From Sipunculus nudus (taxonomy: Eukaryota > Annelida > Sipuncula > Golfingiida > Sipunculidae), in NCBI GenBank assembly GCA_026874595.1, contig CM049307.1, forward strand, positions 36,932,862 to 36,996,861: a DNA stretch of 64,000 nucleotides, read 5' to 3'. The notes under the pieces were generated by a model that worked only from the letters and a program-made list of their open reading frames with translations, had not been told where the DNA came from and made no database searches. Below, in pieces: positions 11,601 through 26,600 of this stretch (its first letter is position 1; each line of letters opens with the position of its first letter). The position numbers were made by a program, and so were the translations under genes.

Positions 11601-14600
11601 GATAAAAGGTATATTTAGAAATAAGTCCTTTATCTGGAAACCGCTGTTTTGGCACAAGAGCATTAGTGATGCATTCATTATACTGTGGTTGGCTTTTTGT
11701 ACACCAGGTGCTCAAATTTGGGATATGTGCGATAATCACAAAAACCTTTGTGAGACCTTCATTACTTAGATGTCTCATCTATACAGATAAACAGTCATTG
11801 ATATCCTCATTGAAACTTTATGTATGTAATCAACATGACCACACCTGTTGGCTGAATAGACTAAATGGCAAAAGATTAATATTATCAATTATAACATGTT
11901 TAATGTTACCTGTAAACCAAAGATAAACACTATAAATGATATCAGAACTTTCTTATGATATATTTCTACTTGTTTCTAGGGTCCTCATCAAATTGTTAAA
12001 ATAGAGCGCACATATTAAATGATCAATGTGTGAATGGATGTACAAATTAGCTTCTTGAATATGAAGTCAACCACAGTGCAACAGTGGAGCAGGTGTGGAC
12101 AAGTTGTAAAAAGAGTATGCAATAAACATTTTGTGATAAAGTGTAGTTTCAGGACTGATTACAGAGCACAAGGATCATTAAATGTGCATGAAAAGCTTGT
12201 AAAAAGATGTATGAAAAAATGTGCAATTGTAATCCACCTAAAAGTAGTATGGTCATGACGTTATACCAGCCACACCAGTTCACACTAATGTAAAGTAAGA
12301 TGAGATTAACATGGTCAGTGATATCAGATGTTATGAAGATGAATTGCTCAGGGGAACATTCTAGGCCGATCCGGGATTCGAACCCATAACGTTGGTGACA
12401 AGTCTGGCGTACCAACCACTTCGCTAGAAAAGCAAGCTTCTCTAGCGAGACAGTTCAGTCTGCTTTTATGTCACCCTGTAACACATCCCCTCTTAAGAGC
12501 GTTCTGCTATCAGAACAAGACTAATTATCCCATGAGTCACTCTTGGTGAGCATATTGAGCACTCTTGGGCTGCACAGTGTACCATCATGTTGAACGAGCC
12601 CCCATTTTGTTATGAAGACAAATTATTAAGGGGAAAACATTGGGCCGATCCCGGATTCGAACCTATGTTGGTGGCGCACAAGTTTGTCTTACCAACCGCT
12701 TCGCTAGCAAAGCAAGCTTTACTAGCAGGTTTGGTCCGCTTTTATGTCACCCCGTAACACAGACTATAAACCCTCACCTTTACATTTTACCTTTACATAA
12801 CTGGGTTTAACTAGCACCTAGGATAAGTCAAAGTCATTGTTTGTTGTTTAGCAAGTATAAAAGCTTATTAGTCTCTATTGTCTGCTTCAGTAATTAGCCA
12901 AACATCACAATTTCTCATTATGACTTTTGAAGTTGTCACAGAGGAAAAAAAAACAGCTAGTCTACAGTACATCGTAATTTCCCCAGGGTTGAAATTTAGT
13001 GTTCTTAACTATTTATTGTCTTAGATACTTTATGTGGCCTGAGAACTTTATTTTCAGTTGCAGATATATGTTATACTCAATTCCATCAACTTGTGCCTAC
13101 ATTTTTTTTAGTGAATTATTTCTGTTTTGCATGTGAAAAGTGACCTTGACCACCATAAGTGGGAGTGAAATGTTGTAAAATGTAGACTGATTTCTCATAT
13201 TTTAAAATAATTATGTTTCATAAATACTGTGTAAGGTAGGTGTTTATTCTCCTAAAAATTAGGTCCATTAATTATCTTTCCTTTATTATCATTTTCCCCC
13301 TCAAAATGTAACTATGGTTATAAAAATGTTCCTAGCATGAAACAGGTTGACAGGAAGGGATTAAACAGAATAAAGTAATGATTACAAATATTCTTAAATC
13401 ATAGAAGACTGTATTTTATTTTAGCTTGTTAATGTCACTTATATTGCATTCTGTCTCATCACTCTTTCCACTTTAATTTGATCACTGTTAACCCTTTGTA
13501 TGCCAGGTAGCAGACCAGGCTCACAGACTGGGGTCAGCACTGATTCAGCTTGGTGTGGTTCCTGGTAATAACACCAGGATTGGAATCTTCTGTGCCAATA
13601 GACCTGAGGTATATATGTTATTCAAATTATTGTAAATTATTACATCTCCAGCAGTATAAGCAGTGCATGCTTTACGATATATTAAAGATGTCAGGTCTGA
13701 ATCTTTTTAAAATTTAAGTTATATTCTCAACTCAGGAACTTACATTGTACTCAGCTGTAGATTTTGACCACATCACACGGACACAGTCATCACCATCAGA
13801 CTGTTGTACTTGACAACGGCTCAGGGTGACTTTGTGATGATGACCTTGTGATATGGCTACAGCTATGTACAATGTAAGTCCCTGAGTTGAGAATTTTACT
13901 AACCTTTATGGAATCTCCAGGGACAGAATCCAACATACATAGTTTGTAACTTTGTTGTTTTTGAAGATTAAAAAGGTTTAGTAGTTATGGGTTTGTTTGA
14001 TTTAATTTATTTTCTTACTTAAAAAACTACTTGATATGTTTAATATGTCATCTTTGGCATCAGTGATACCAAATGTTTGTACAATCAGCCATGATATAGA
14101 TCAGTATGTAATGGAAATGTTGATTCTAATATTTATAATGTTTCTGTCTTGTAAGATTAAGTTTACATGTGTTTTCAGTGGGTAATTACAGAACAGGCCT
14201 GTAACATGTACTCTATGGTGCTGGTCCCTCTGTATGACACACTGGGAAAGGAAGCCTGTTCTTATATCATCAATCAAGGTTTGTTTGTTTGTGTGTTTGA
14301 AATATTTTATTGGTACTGAATATGCAAGTAAGTATATCACATAAGACCTGTATCAATGGGATTGAGTGCTAACTACTCAAAGCTTTGATTAAAGAAAAAT
14401 CTGTTTAGCAAAGACTCCAGAGCAGTTTTGTATTGAAGAGGTGGTTTTCCCCTTGGTTTGTTGTCTGATAGGTTTTTGATGTCACATATATACACACTGG
14501 GCAGAATTGGACCCACAAGAGTATAGACTGCTGCTCAGGGATTATAGGTATAGAAATCTTATGCCCACAATGCACTAGATGCACTGAATGCATTATAAAT

Positions 14601-17600
14601 GTAATGAAGGATGTAATGTAATAAGTTAAAATATGTTGTACGAGAGTTGTTCCAAGGCAAATTACATAAAAATATTGGTGTTTTTGTGGTAATGACTTCA
14701 CGGTATAAGTAATATTTTGTAAGCATGCACATGTGATATATAAACGGGTATTTCCTTGAAATGTAACAAATTTTTATTTAAAATTTTACATTTGAGACAA
14801 TAAACCATCCACACAATTCTCAACTGGATAATTTTCATATTTAGTAGAAATGACCTCTGGCAGTAGGGTGTGTATACTCCATTTGCTGAGTGTAGACAGG
14901 TGAAAAATTACAGAAATTACTTTTCTTGTGACACATAACTTCTCTTAAGTTGTTGCTGTTGTCTTTGCATGGCGATTTCTTGAGTAAAAGTACAAAGTTA
15001 TTCTGAAGCCAGTCGTAATTTTGTTAAAAGTGTAGCAGGCAAAAAATTAAAGAAATTACTTTTCTCGTGACACCTAACTTCTTGTTAGGTGTTGCTACCA
15101 TCTTTGCATCATGCATAACTCAAATACAACTTTTTATTGAAATTCATATCACTGGATTTTGTAATGATTTATATGTTTCTATAGAGATGAGCCATATAAT
15201 TAGACATACAACAATTTATTTGAGTAAAAGTATAAAGTTATTTTGAAGCCTGTCGCCATTTTGTCAAATTTAATGGAAGATGAATCAGAATGAACTTTGA
15301 CCTTATGAGGTCCGCTGCTTTCTTGATTTATATCCAGGTACAAGTATGGACATTATTAAATAACATTTGCAGGTGGCATGTCTGTTGTGTTTGTGGACAC
15401 TCAGGCGAAGGCTGAGCAGCTGATAAAGAATATCGAAAACATCCCGTGTGTGAAGAAGATCATTGTGGTTGAAAGGGTGTCTAATAATAACCTGAGTAAT
15501 GATAGTCAGGTCCAGGTGCTCTCCTTCCAGGAACTCATCGTGAGTGGTTAATGATACATCTAATTGCTCACAGTGAATGTTTCATGTGGTTATAATTGTC
15601 CACAAAGAATGGGTACTGTAAGTGTACGGCACTTATTCTTGGAGCACTTGTTTGTGTTTTTAGCGAACCTGTGAGCTTATGCGATGGCGCAGTGTCGTCC
15701 GTCCATCGTCAGCCGTCCGCCCTTCGCCATCCAGGGCTGGCTTTCCGCTGTCCATGGCTGTAAGTCAGAAACCGTCGGAGATAGCAGCTCCAAATTATAT
15801 GTAAGAATTAGTCACATGTGAAACTTGATGCCCTGGAGCTTATTATTGGTTATCTGCATTAATTTAGATTTTATAGAGAAAAAGCTTAAAAACATTTAAA
15901 AATCTTCTTCTCTGAAACTGTCCAGCCAAATTGTCCAAAAATTCACAGAAATGATCCCTGGAACAATCTCTCTCAAGTTTGTTCCAATGGTTCCAGTTGG
16001 AGATTTTTGGCCGAGTAACAGGAGGTTGAACTTAGTCATCTGTCCAAAAAAGCAGACTAAAATTAAAATCTCAGAAACGGCTAGAGCTATAATCATAAAA
16101 ATTTTTGACCGATTGGGCCAAAATTTTGCATGTGTATAGATCTCACATAGCTCTTCACCATAGTCAAAACTGGTGGCGCCATCTGCAACCATTAATGCAC
16201 AGCACCCATCTGTTCATCTGCCTTGGGATAAAATCACTCATATCTCAGCAGTGGTTTGACTTATCCACCTGAAATTTTGCAGGTTTATACATCATGGACA
16301 ATTTTCTCGATTTTATGACAGGTGGCACCACCTACATTCACGTTTACTCTGCAGACATCCATGCTCATATGCAACACACCTCACTCTATTCCCCATGCCA
16401 CTTAATCCATGCCTCACATCACCCTTCCCACTCTGATTTCTGCAGATACACATAGTCGCTTGTTGACTACCCATATTCTAGTTTTAAAATTTCCTAGTCT
16501 GAAACTTGCAGGTCCAAAATGTCCATTTTGCTGAAATCATAATGACTAAGTAGATATGCAGGATTTAAAAGGATCAATATTAAATTTAAAAAAAAAATCC
16601 ATTCATACTCCCAAACTTTGCACAGGTTCACATTAGGCCTGTAGGCCTTGTTTAATAATTTTGTCTGCCAGGACTTCAATCTGTTTGCGTTTGTTTAGAA
16701 ATATCTGTTTCCTTTTGTAAACTGTCAAGAAACACATAAAGAAGTTTGGAAGTGTTCAGTATTCATCCACTCAGTGCTGTTTTATACTTTTTAAGGATTC
16801 TGCATTTTGACCCAGTTTTGTTTCTAACAACCAAGATTGCTGTTTAGCAATCAGCTAAACTGTGTATGCAAAGTCAAGTGCTATTTATCAGAAGACTGCT
16901 TGCCTGAAAAAAATGTTTATCCAATTTTGAAAACAGAAATAAACCTATGACCATCTAAAAGTTTCGCATGAATAAAGTTACTGATGTGAAATATTCAGGC
17001 CATGTTGCTGTAACTGTAAAAATTATAGGTCGAAATGAGTAAAGTTTAGCTGATGCACAGTTTGAACCATGTATTTGTTAAGGATCTGACTAAATATCAT
17101 TAATTTGTGAACTGATTGTTGATATTTATTTACAGGAAAAAGGTGCCACCTGTCTGGTTGACCCCATGGTAAGTAAAATCTGTCATTTAAATTCAAGTTT
17201 ATTGACTCGCACGCCAGATTGGCACTTTATCGTTGATGTTCTGCTGCTTTTTCTTTTGAATATCCTTGAAGCTGACATTTCTGTAAATTCTGCCTGTCAA
17301 CTACACATTGCAAGGACCACTTGTATTGCATGAGAGATAAAATCACTGAGTCTGAAGTTTGTATTTTTATACCTTTAGGATTATTTTATATTGAGGAATG
17401 AGGATTCACGTGTTGAGACCACATTCATCATAGCACAGTATATTTGCTTACAGTGTTTGCACCTGGGTAGTAGCTGGCAAATATGACTGTGTTTGCATGT
17501 GACTCCTTTTAGAAGTGCTCTGCAAATGTTGAGAAAAACCTGTCTGCTTTGATATCAACTTAATTAATATGTTTGATATATTAAATGTACAAATGAATTG

Positions 17601-20600
17601 TTCCTTAGCTGTTAGTCAGAATCAAATATACTCAAGTGTACTTTTAATTTTTATGGCATCAGCTGCAACAATAGATAGCAGATAGAAAACAGTGCTTTGC
17701 TTTACAGTGGTGATATAACTCATATATAAGTGATGATAAGGACCTGCAAATATTGAAAAAAAAAGTTGGCATACAGTCAAGTATGGAATGTTTCCATAAT
17801 ATAGTCAATCTGAGACATATTTACCTAACATGTATATAAACAAGATGTATATATGCACTCTAAGAAACTAAAAACCCAGTTTTGTTTAAATCAAATTAAC
17901 AAAAAGGAAAGCTTTCACAAGTCTGAGGTGTGAATCATGTTAGTTCTCTTTTTAAGCTCGCATCTTTCACATTAAAGGGTATTTGTCTTAAGTGATTTCA
18001 TATATATTGAGTAATGTTTTACTGTAAATGAACAAGTTATATACTTAAGTTGATACAGCTGGTATCCTTCAAATTGTCAGCCTTACAAATACATCATTTT
18101 TTCCAAATTCAGCAATAGTAGTAACAATTTTAAGTGTAAAAATTAGTCTTTAAATTATTATGAAGGCTTTTTGGGAAAGCATGGCTACTAGTACTTTTGG
18201 CTATTTGACTTTTTGTGTATGTCAGTGTGCTTTGCTTTCACTTGCATGTCATTGCTTCTGTTTCCCAGCCCCCAAAACCTGATGATGCTGCGACAATCTG
18301 TTACACCAGTGGCACTACAGGTACCTGAAGATTTAATTATTCAAAAGGTTAATTGGCTTGGTGGTAAAGATGATAAGCTATTTGCTTATCAAATACACAT
18401 GTACATTGGAAGCTCTCTGAAAGACCACCTGTCTGATAAAATCAACTTTGCATTGAGACCACCCCTGAGTGAACAGAAAGTGTTTGCATTGGTTAATAAC
18501 TGACCTTTCTATTAAAACCACCCGTGAAATGAGACCACTTTTGGCCAGTCCTGTGGATGGTCTCATTACACATTTTGTATGTCCCTGTATACATCCAAAC
18601 ATATTTGGTTTGGTGGTTACATATCATTATCCACATAAAATATAGTTCTTTAAAATTAGCATTTAATACAGTAATATAGTTCTTTTAAGTTAGCATTTAA
18701 TTCATAGGTCCTCTCTTTAAGTTAACATCAACTGCAAGAAGGTTGTGGAATGATGCATACACGTTTATCCTTGGGACATTTATGTACTTTATGGTTTCCT
18801 TGACACAATAAATATTTTTACATATTTAAAATCTTATTTATTTGTCTTTTTTAGCTCCCAACTTCCTAGTAAGAAGTTTTCCCAAATAATGTGTTTTTAA
18901 AGAAAAAGTGAATAGCATTTAGAGAACCTGAATGAATTATTTAATACCAGCTGTTTTGGATGAAATGCACACAGGTGATCATTTTGCATTTATAATGGTG
19001 CTTTTTGACAGGTAACCCTAAAGGTGTAGTCCTGACACACAAGAACATGGTCGGCAATATAGCATCTGTATTAAAGCAGGGTGGGGTAAGTACCGGTCTG
19101 CTAAGGAGCAGTAATGCTGGGATGCAGCTGGTTACATTGTTTATTTTTCATTGTAACTTGTGATATTTATGGATGATATTCATGATGTCAAGTCAGCTGA
19201 TTGTCTTGATCAGTTGCCACTTTTGTAGACATTGGTTTCGGTCTTTGAGTTTTATTTTGTCATGTTGATTCACTGAAAGAAGTCATGCCTTCTGCAGAAA
19301 AGAGGCAATGATAAATATTAGGAAAAATCATAGCTTTCACATCAAACTGTTAATTGTTAAAAAAATATTGATGCATACCAGTCTTTCAGTTTTTGATGTT
19401 TTCAGCATATGACTGGAACTTCAAGGGCTTACTATTATATTTCATTACACAGTAATAATAAATCCTTTAACAAATGTTAAATGATTTAAGTAAGTTAAAA
19501 TTAAGCATGGAAGGAGTTTTTTTTGGCTATGGTAGTTTTGGAACTAAGTGGATTCATAAATGGAAATTTAACTGTGTTATGACTCTGGATCATGTCAAAG
19601 CAAGGATGTTTTATATATACTTAAATTAACAATAAATAGCTATAATTCATTCATCTCCTAACTTGCCTATTCGGTTAAAGAGTGATGCATATTTTCTGTG
19701 TTTTTTCCTGTGACATTTTTTCTTATATATATATATATATATTCTTTGATTGTTGTAGATAACAATCACACCAGATGATGTGTACCTTTCATATCTCCCC
19801 CTGGCTCACATGTTTGAAAGGGAATGTCAGGTAAGTATTCTCAGAGTATACTGTAAGATAAACCACAGTCCTCAGAGCTTCATACTTGTTAATGTTGCTT
19901 TTAGGTGCATCTTTTACAAGACAAGAAATCAAACCATTGTTACTGTGCTTTTGTAGTTTAAAACATTCGATACAAATGTTAAAGCACCGACTCTGTGAAG
20001 CTCCATTTCACAAACCCTGGTGTCAGATGCATCAAATACAAATACAAAATAAACAAAATGTTATTTACGGTCTGTTTTGCACCATTACAACATTAGCTAT
20101 AGGCATTTCTCACAAATGATCTGATCATAAATAAATAAGAAAACAAACAACATATATCAAGTGAAAAAGGAACAAAGATATTTAAAATATACATATATGA
20201 TGATGTAATATATGCACATCAGTTTAGCATATTTTGATAAGCTGTTCTAAATTCTATCATAAATCCTACTATTATCAGAATGACTGCATGTACATTTATA
20301 ATAAATTATGGTCACTCATATGAGAGAGGGAGACAGACACACTCAGACAGGATATATGTAGCTCACCAGGGAATTGTTGACTGAAGACCAGGGCTTCTTG
20401 TCAAACATGTTGTTCAGTCACATATATGTTTCAAATTATATTCATCAAAATTAGATTCACACAGTTAAGGGTTAAAACACCTGTTTCTTAAAGAAAATAT
20501 GAAACTATTTAAACATTTAGTGGTCAGATATGGAAATCATTGGTGAAAGTTTAATTTCATGGTGATTGCTTGTACTCCTGACCAAATGTTTATTTATATA

Positions 20601-23600
20601 AAAACGACACAAGTACTTTAATGACATTTTATCATGGTAACTGTCCCTGGTGAGTGTCTTAGCAAGCAAATAAATAATGCTGCATTTTTATTCAATTTTA
20701 GTTGATGCTGTTCACTCATGGTGCTAAGATAGGATTCTTCAGTGGGGACGTCAAAGTTTTACTGGAGGACATGGGGGCACTCCGTCCTACACTGTTCACT
20801 ACTGTCCCCAGACTGCTCAACAGAATTTATGACAAGGTTGGTTAATGCTATCATTTTGAGAGGACCTGCATCCAGGTGCTGATACATTTTAATTTTGTCC
20901 CAGTGTGCTTTATATCCAGGTTACAGGGGTGTCAATATAGGGGGGATGGAGGGTATATATCCCCGCCCCACTTTTTAGTAAGGGGGGGGATGGTCAATGT
21001 TATCATCCCCCCTGCTGTCACAGATTAATATTTATATATTCGAAATGAAATATTTCAGTGATTAGAATTATAGTCTTTGGTTCCATTCATAAGTTTACTA
21101 TATAATATTATATATCTAAAACTGGTTTAAAGTTAACCTATACTGGAAACTTCATACCTTATTTTCTTAAAACCTTAAGGCCTTATCTTTAATTGTAATA
21201 TACAGTGAAACCTGTCTAAAGCGGACAGTCAAGGGACTCATTCATTTTGTCCTTAATAGTGAGGAGTCCGTATTAGGCAGGTTGACTTTGGGTGATAACC
21301 GAGGGATTATAAATAAAGACAGCTGCAAGAATGTGTTTATTGTATTATATCAGATTTCATGTATATGTACAACATGTTCACGCACACATCATGCATTCAA
21401 TAATCATATACAAACTGTGAATATTTACACTTATCTCAAGTAGTGAACAATATGAGGAGAAAAGTCTAAGAAGACACTCATAAAAAACAATGTTCATATA
21501 CTCGGGTACGCTCTTTTTCATTGATTCACTCAGTCAAATAAGCTTGACTTTCTAAGATAGCGTAAGCTCCCGCCTCGGAGTACGTGTGATTCCACCTGGC
21601 GGCATTGCCTAAAACTTTCCTTGTTCAGCTGTCCAAATGCGATAATCTCAAAGATAATGATGACGTTGATAAAGCGAAGATTGTGATGACCAAGAACCTG
21701 GGAACATTCGTTTTTAAAGGTGAATGTAGTTTCAGCCTAAAATACATTTTCTTTGATGATGGTTGTTTGGTTTTATTTGCTGTAATGTTGAAGGCACCCG
21801 AGATTAAACGAACCCCGAGGAGCTTGTGCACAGCATCATGGTACAAACAGCTAAGGAGCGAGCAGATGTTTGACACTGAGCAGATCAGTTTAAGATATAC
21901 TGAGCAAAAGCGATTAATTAATATCAAACAGCTACAACAAAATTGGCTAATTCTACAGTTAGATATTGCGTGGGGAGATCAGGGACGCATGGGTAATCTG
22001 TAGCCATTTAATCAATTCATTTACCCCACGGTCTAGTGAAAAACATGCAGATTCGCAACGTGTGAATGATCAACCGTGAAATAAAGTGACACGATGTTTA
22101 CCGCTTTATATTTGCTGTGTTTAACTTAGGAGCACATCACATCGTGACTTGAGCATGGACACGCATTAAGGTAACAACTGGGGATTGCATAATCCTTTGT
22201 GTTCCAATCCCAGGAACAACAACAGTACCGGTGACCTTTGATGTTCCCCGGGCGAGTGATCAGTGTCCCCCGGAGATGGCGTATCATGTCCACATTTGTC
22301 AGGCTCATTTACTCTTATAGTCCAGCTGTTAAGAGAAGAATTGTGCAAAAAATGAAAGAAGCATAACTTGGCATAATAGTTGTCCATACCATACTCAATA
22401 TTTTCAGATATAGGGCCAAGCGGAATTCACTCTATCTTGGTCAAAATCGAAGATTATAAAATATCAATATATCCAGTTATATTTGTCCTAGAATGCATTG
22501 CAAGTGCACTATTTCTATGTTTTCGGGGTCAAGGAATTCATTTATAAGGGTTTTAAGTATGTATAATGACTCTATGGTTGAATACTGGTTTTGTTGATTT
22601 CGAAATTATGCTAAATTTGTCTTTATTTAGCACATCGAACGATAAACATTATTTGCTGAGTGCTACTGTGCAGTTGCACACTTTGTGATCGTTCTCAAAT
22701 GAAAGTGTTATTTCCCGGGCAAGGTTTGTCGGATTTGTCATGCATTTCATTCTTGAATTGTAGAACAGTTTCGATTGCAATATTTCATATTTCTTCCTTT
22801 TTATTTCCCGTTATCTGGTTACATGTATTTGAACACCATGCGTGTTTCTACGGATAATCGTATCCATAAATTATTTAGATTACATGCATGCATGACAGGA
22901 TACGCACATATGTAGAAGCTCACACGTGTTTGATGTACAGATTCTTTGCTTCTTTTGCCACAAGGTGATGGCTCTTACACAGTATGCTGGCATGAAGACA
23001 GAATCAGCTCACATTTAGAAGAGCATGTGCGATGGTGATGAATGCATGATATAATCAACATACATGTAGATACCTTTGCAGATTGCTAATATTGTGATGT
23101 TATGATGATGCTCATACAAAATAATTACCATGTATCAGTCAAATATCACTATATTTTGCTGTGATGCCATTTTCGTGATATGAAACTTTTTCGAATTTAA
23201 CGAGTTGGAATTCACTTTGCATGATGTGTTGGTGTCAACAAAATACTTTCATTTGCTTACGGTATGGATACTTGTAGATTCATGTAGTTCTTACATGTAT
23301 TATTAGAATATTTACCATATGTATCAAACTTCAGGGGTCAGTGCTGCCAGTGTTCAAGTGAGCTAATGGTTGAAGTTTCAGGGATGTATGATGAGGGAAT
23401 GAAAAAGCAAGGCGCAAGGTTAAAAAATATAATAAACCCTTAGGTTCCAGACATACATTTTGTCTTCATCACCTAGATTATATCAAAATTCAGTTTGGTT
23501 TGAATTTTCATTGACTTGATTGGTAAATGTAACGATTCTGTGCTTTAAGCTGCTCTGCTAAGAATTTTCTCTGCTTTATGCCCATATGCAGAATGTTTGG

Positions 23601-26600
23601 GAAACTTTTATTTCATACCACATGCTTCATCAAGTGAACATACATCAATGAGAATAGACTAATTCTGAATATTATTCCTGAATATTATTACTGCTGAACA
23701 TAATAGTTTATTACATAAAATTTTGTAATATTGCCATCAATTTTTTTTCACTTATGCCTGAATATTTTCTTTGAGATCTAACAGGACAACATTGTTTTCT
23801 TCTGGTAAATCACACACAATTCCAATTTACCAACTATAGGTTCTGTTTATCTTAGGTGCAAGGCTCAGTGCGATCTACAATTTTGCATCATGTGCACATG
23901 GTGTTAATTTTTTATCAAATAAATGTAGTAAATATTTTTTGTAATTATATTTATAAAAACATGTAAGTAATATAAAATGTGTGCATAATGTAAGCAAATG
24001 AAGTATTTTAAGCAGTAACGGTAAATGCAAAGACAATGTCAGCTAATTGGTAAGGATAATCTTATCATATCACCAAAGTAGCAGGTAAATTACAAACTGC
24101 ACAAGTATCTGCAAGTTTGCTGATTCCGCATGCACAATCACCACATTACAAATATAGCAAATCAAGGGGTAGGACATCGCCTAGTGGTTACGGCTTTGGA
24201 CATCGGTGTTGTAGGTCCACAACTTCGAACCCCTTTCAGTAGTGATGGTTAGAATCAGAAGTCAAGGAGAACCACTACAACCCACTGCCTTAGCAAAACC
24301 GAGTATAGAACCTTCGTCGCCAGTGGAGAGAGCTGAGCGTTTTTTACCACTCAAAACATTGAAAGAGACACAGTGTTCAAATATTTGAAAAAATCATATA
24401 TATCAAATTTCAGCACAGGATTCAACAAATAAGTTTTACCGTTCCATGTGCATGAAAAAGGCAGTTAAGCACAATTTTAATACCAAATAAAACCAAATTT
24501 CATTCACAGATTCATTATACTGACTTGAAACCCATATAAATGAATGTCTCGACCCCAAACACATAGAAATAGTGTACTTGCAGTACATTCTAGGACAAAT
24601 AACACCGCATATATTGTTATTTCATAATCCGGCGGCCATCTTGTCCGTCATCTTGGATTTTGACCAAGATATTCTGAATTCAGCCTGGCCTTATATCTGG
24701 AAATACTGAGTTTGGTCTGGACTTCTATTATTCTACGTTTCATTCTTCTTTTATCTTTTACACAATTCTTTTATATATGCAGCTTAACCGCTGACCCCAT
24801 GGGAATATTACTGAACTCTTGTCATAAAAACAAAAAATGAGTACCTGGAGAGGTTTTGAAGCTCAAAAATTGAATTTCTTGGCCAAAAAAACATAAAAAT
24901 AGAGTACTCGCAATGCTTTCTAGTGACATTATAACTCGAGTTATTGACATTTTTTAATCTGGCGGCCATCTTGGCTGCCATCTTGGATTTTGGCCAAGAT
25001 AATTTATTTTCAGCTTGGCCCTATATCTGAAATTCACCATTAAGCTCAAAAGAACAGTTTTGGAAACTTTCATGCTTCTTTCATTTTTTGGACAATTCCT
25101 CCAAATATGAGTGCTTAACCGCTGGACTATTAGAATATTGGTTTGAGTTGAAATCTGCTGTCCGTTGTCCGCAGTAGTGAGGTGTCCGCCTTATAGAGGT
25201 TCCGCTTATACATAACATATAGGGAATTTTGAAGGGACTTAACTATCTTGTCCGTTAAAGCGAGTTGTCCGTCTAAGTGAGGTGTCCGTTAGACCAGTTT
25301 TCACTGTATTTGAAATGTCTCCTACAGACTCTATTAAAAGTATATATAAATATATAAATTATGAATCATCTGTTTAGTGTTTGTTGAAGAAAGGCTCTGT
25401 TTTATTTTACACTATCAAATGTAAAGATATCACAGCTGATGGAGGCCACTGTGGTATTGGTGCATTATATGGGGCTGAACTTCAGATGGCTAAAACAACA
25501 AGTGAACCCACATTTTTATGCAGATAAATGTGAGTTCAGTATGTAAGAGACACTCAGAAAGTGAACAGACATTTTAATTTTATGAAATTCCACATTTCTG
25601 CCTGTGAATGTGGGTTCAGTGGCTGCTTTTGTCTAGTATAATTAATCCCCATATAATGCACCTGTATCACCACATTGCTGCATTGATCATTTCACAAATG
25701 GTAAATGATTTAATTGATGATCATTTACCACAGGTTATAGCCATGACAACATGATATTCAGGCTTTTTTAAAATAAACCTATAGAGGCCTGATACAAGTC
25801 ATAATAGAACACCCGTTCCAAGGGTCGGATCAGAATATTTGCTGTGTGGTAGTATCTGACATCAGAGGCATATATGGTCATGTTATATTTGCTAAATATT
25901 GAAGAAAAAAATGTTACCCTTGAGGCTAGAACTAAAGTTTGAAGCAGTTTCAGCTGCCACAGTTTCCGCTATCTAGCTGTCATGACAGACGGAGAGACAA
26001 ACTTTCCAGCAAAAAAATAGCCATGTTATTAATAACTGCCACAAGAACACATGTTCATCAATTAATAAAGTTATATTTTTTTTTTCTAACAGAATAACGT
26101 CACTTTTTGTCTTACCTTGGGGGAAAATGACAGTTTGACAAGCAATTGAAAATGAAAAAAAGTACTGTTAGAAATGGCATGTACATCTACTTATACTAGA
26201 ATTGATCCAAACCCTATAGCTTGTACTACCACCTCAATGTCATCAGTTAATTAAAAATTGACCTTTGGGTGGCAGGTTGCCACTAGATAGGGTGCATTTT
26301 ACAGAGAATGTCTTATTTTTTTAAAGAAAGTTGTTGCAGAGGTATACATGGACGACTAATTTTAGGCATAGTCACTTTATTTCTTTCTTTCTCTACAGGT
26401 ACAACAGGGTGCATCGAGCAGTTTCATAAAAAAATTTCTCTTTGGCCTGGCTTTAGGTCGCAAGAAAGCGTTATTGCAACAGTAAGTAGACCTACCTCAG
26501 TGGATGCTTCTCAGGACATTGTGATAATATACAGGAATTATGTCTGGTTATTTTTCTTTCAAAGATACACTGCTTACAGTTTGACTCATTAGTGGTATAA

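Larger units (their letters stand above)
21203..25306. mobile_element. 4.1-kb TIR element with TA target duplication, intron 11
   Basis: The left end TA|CAGTGAAACCTGTCTAAAGC and the right end CCAGTTTTCACTG|TA are inverted copies. Subterminal GCGGACA / TGTCCG repeats occur on both sides. This end layout (CAG...CTG, TA duplication, repeated GGACA motifs) fits pogo/Tigger-like transposons. Inside are an inverted repeat pair (22310-22540 against 24490-24750 and again 24850-25080), a tRNA-like segment (24173-24240) and one 132-codon frame (21605-22003). I see no DDE transposase, so it is probably non-autonomous. Confidence 0.75.

Noticed and set aside
24173-24240. Functional tRNA gene
   Set aside because: A and B boxes are recognisable, but acceptor, anticodon and D stems do not close, and the body continues as a repeat.
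26308-26592. 94-codon frame over ACSL exon 12 in another phase
   Set aside because: It overlaps exon 12 out of frame; the conserved frame is the ACSL one.
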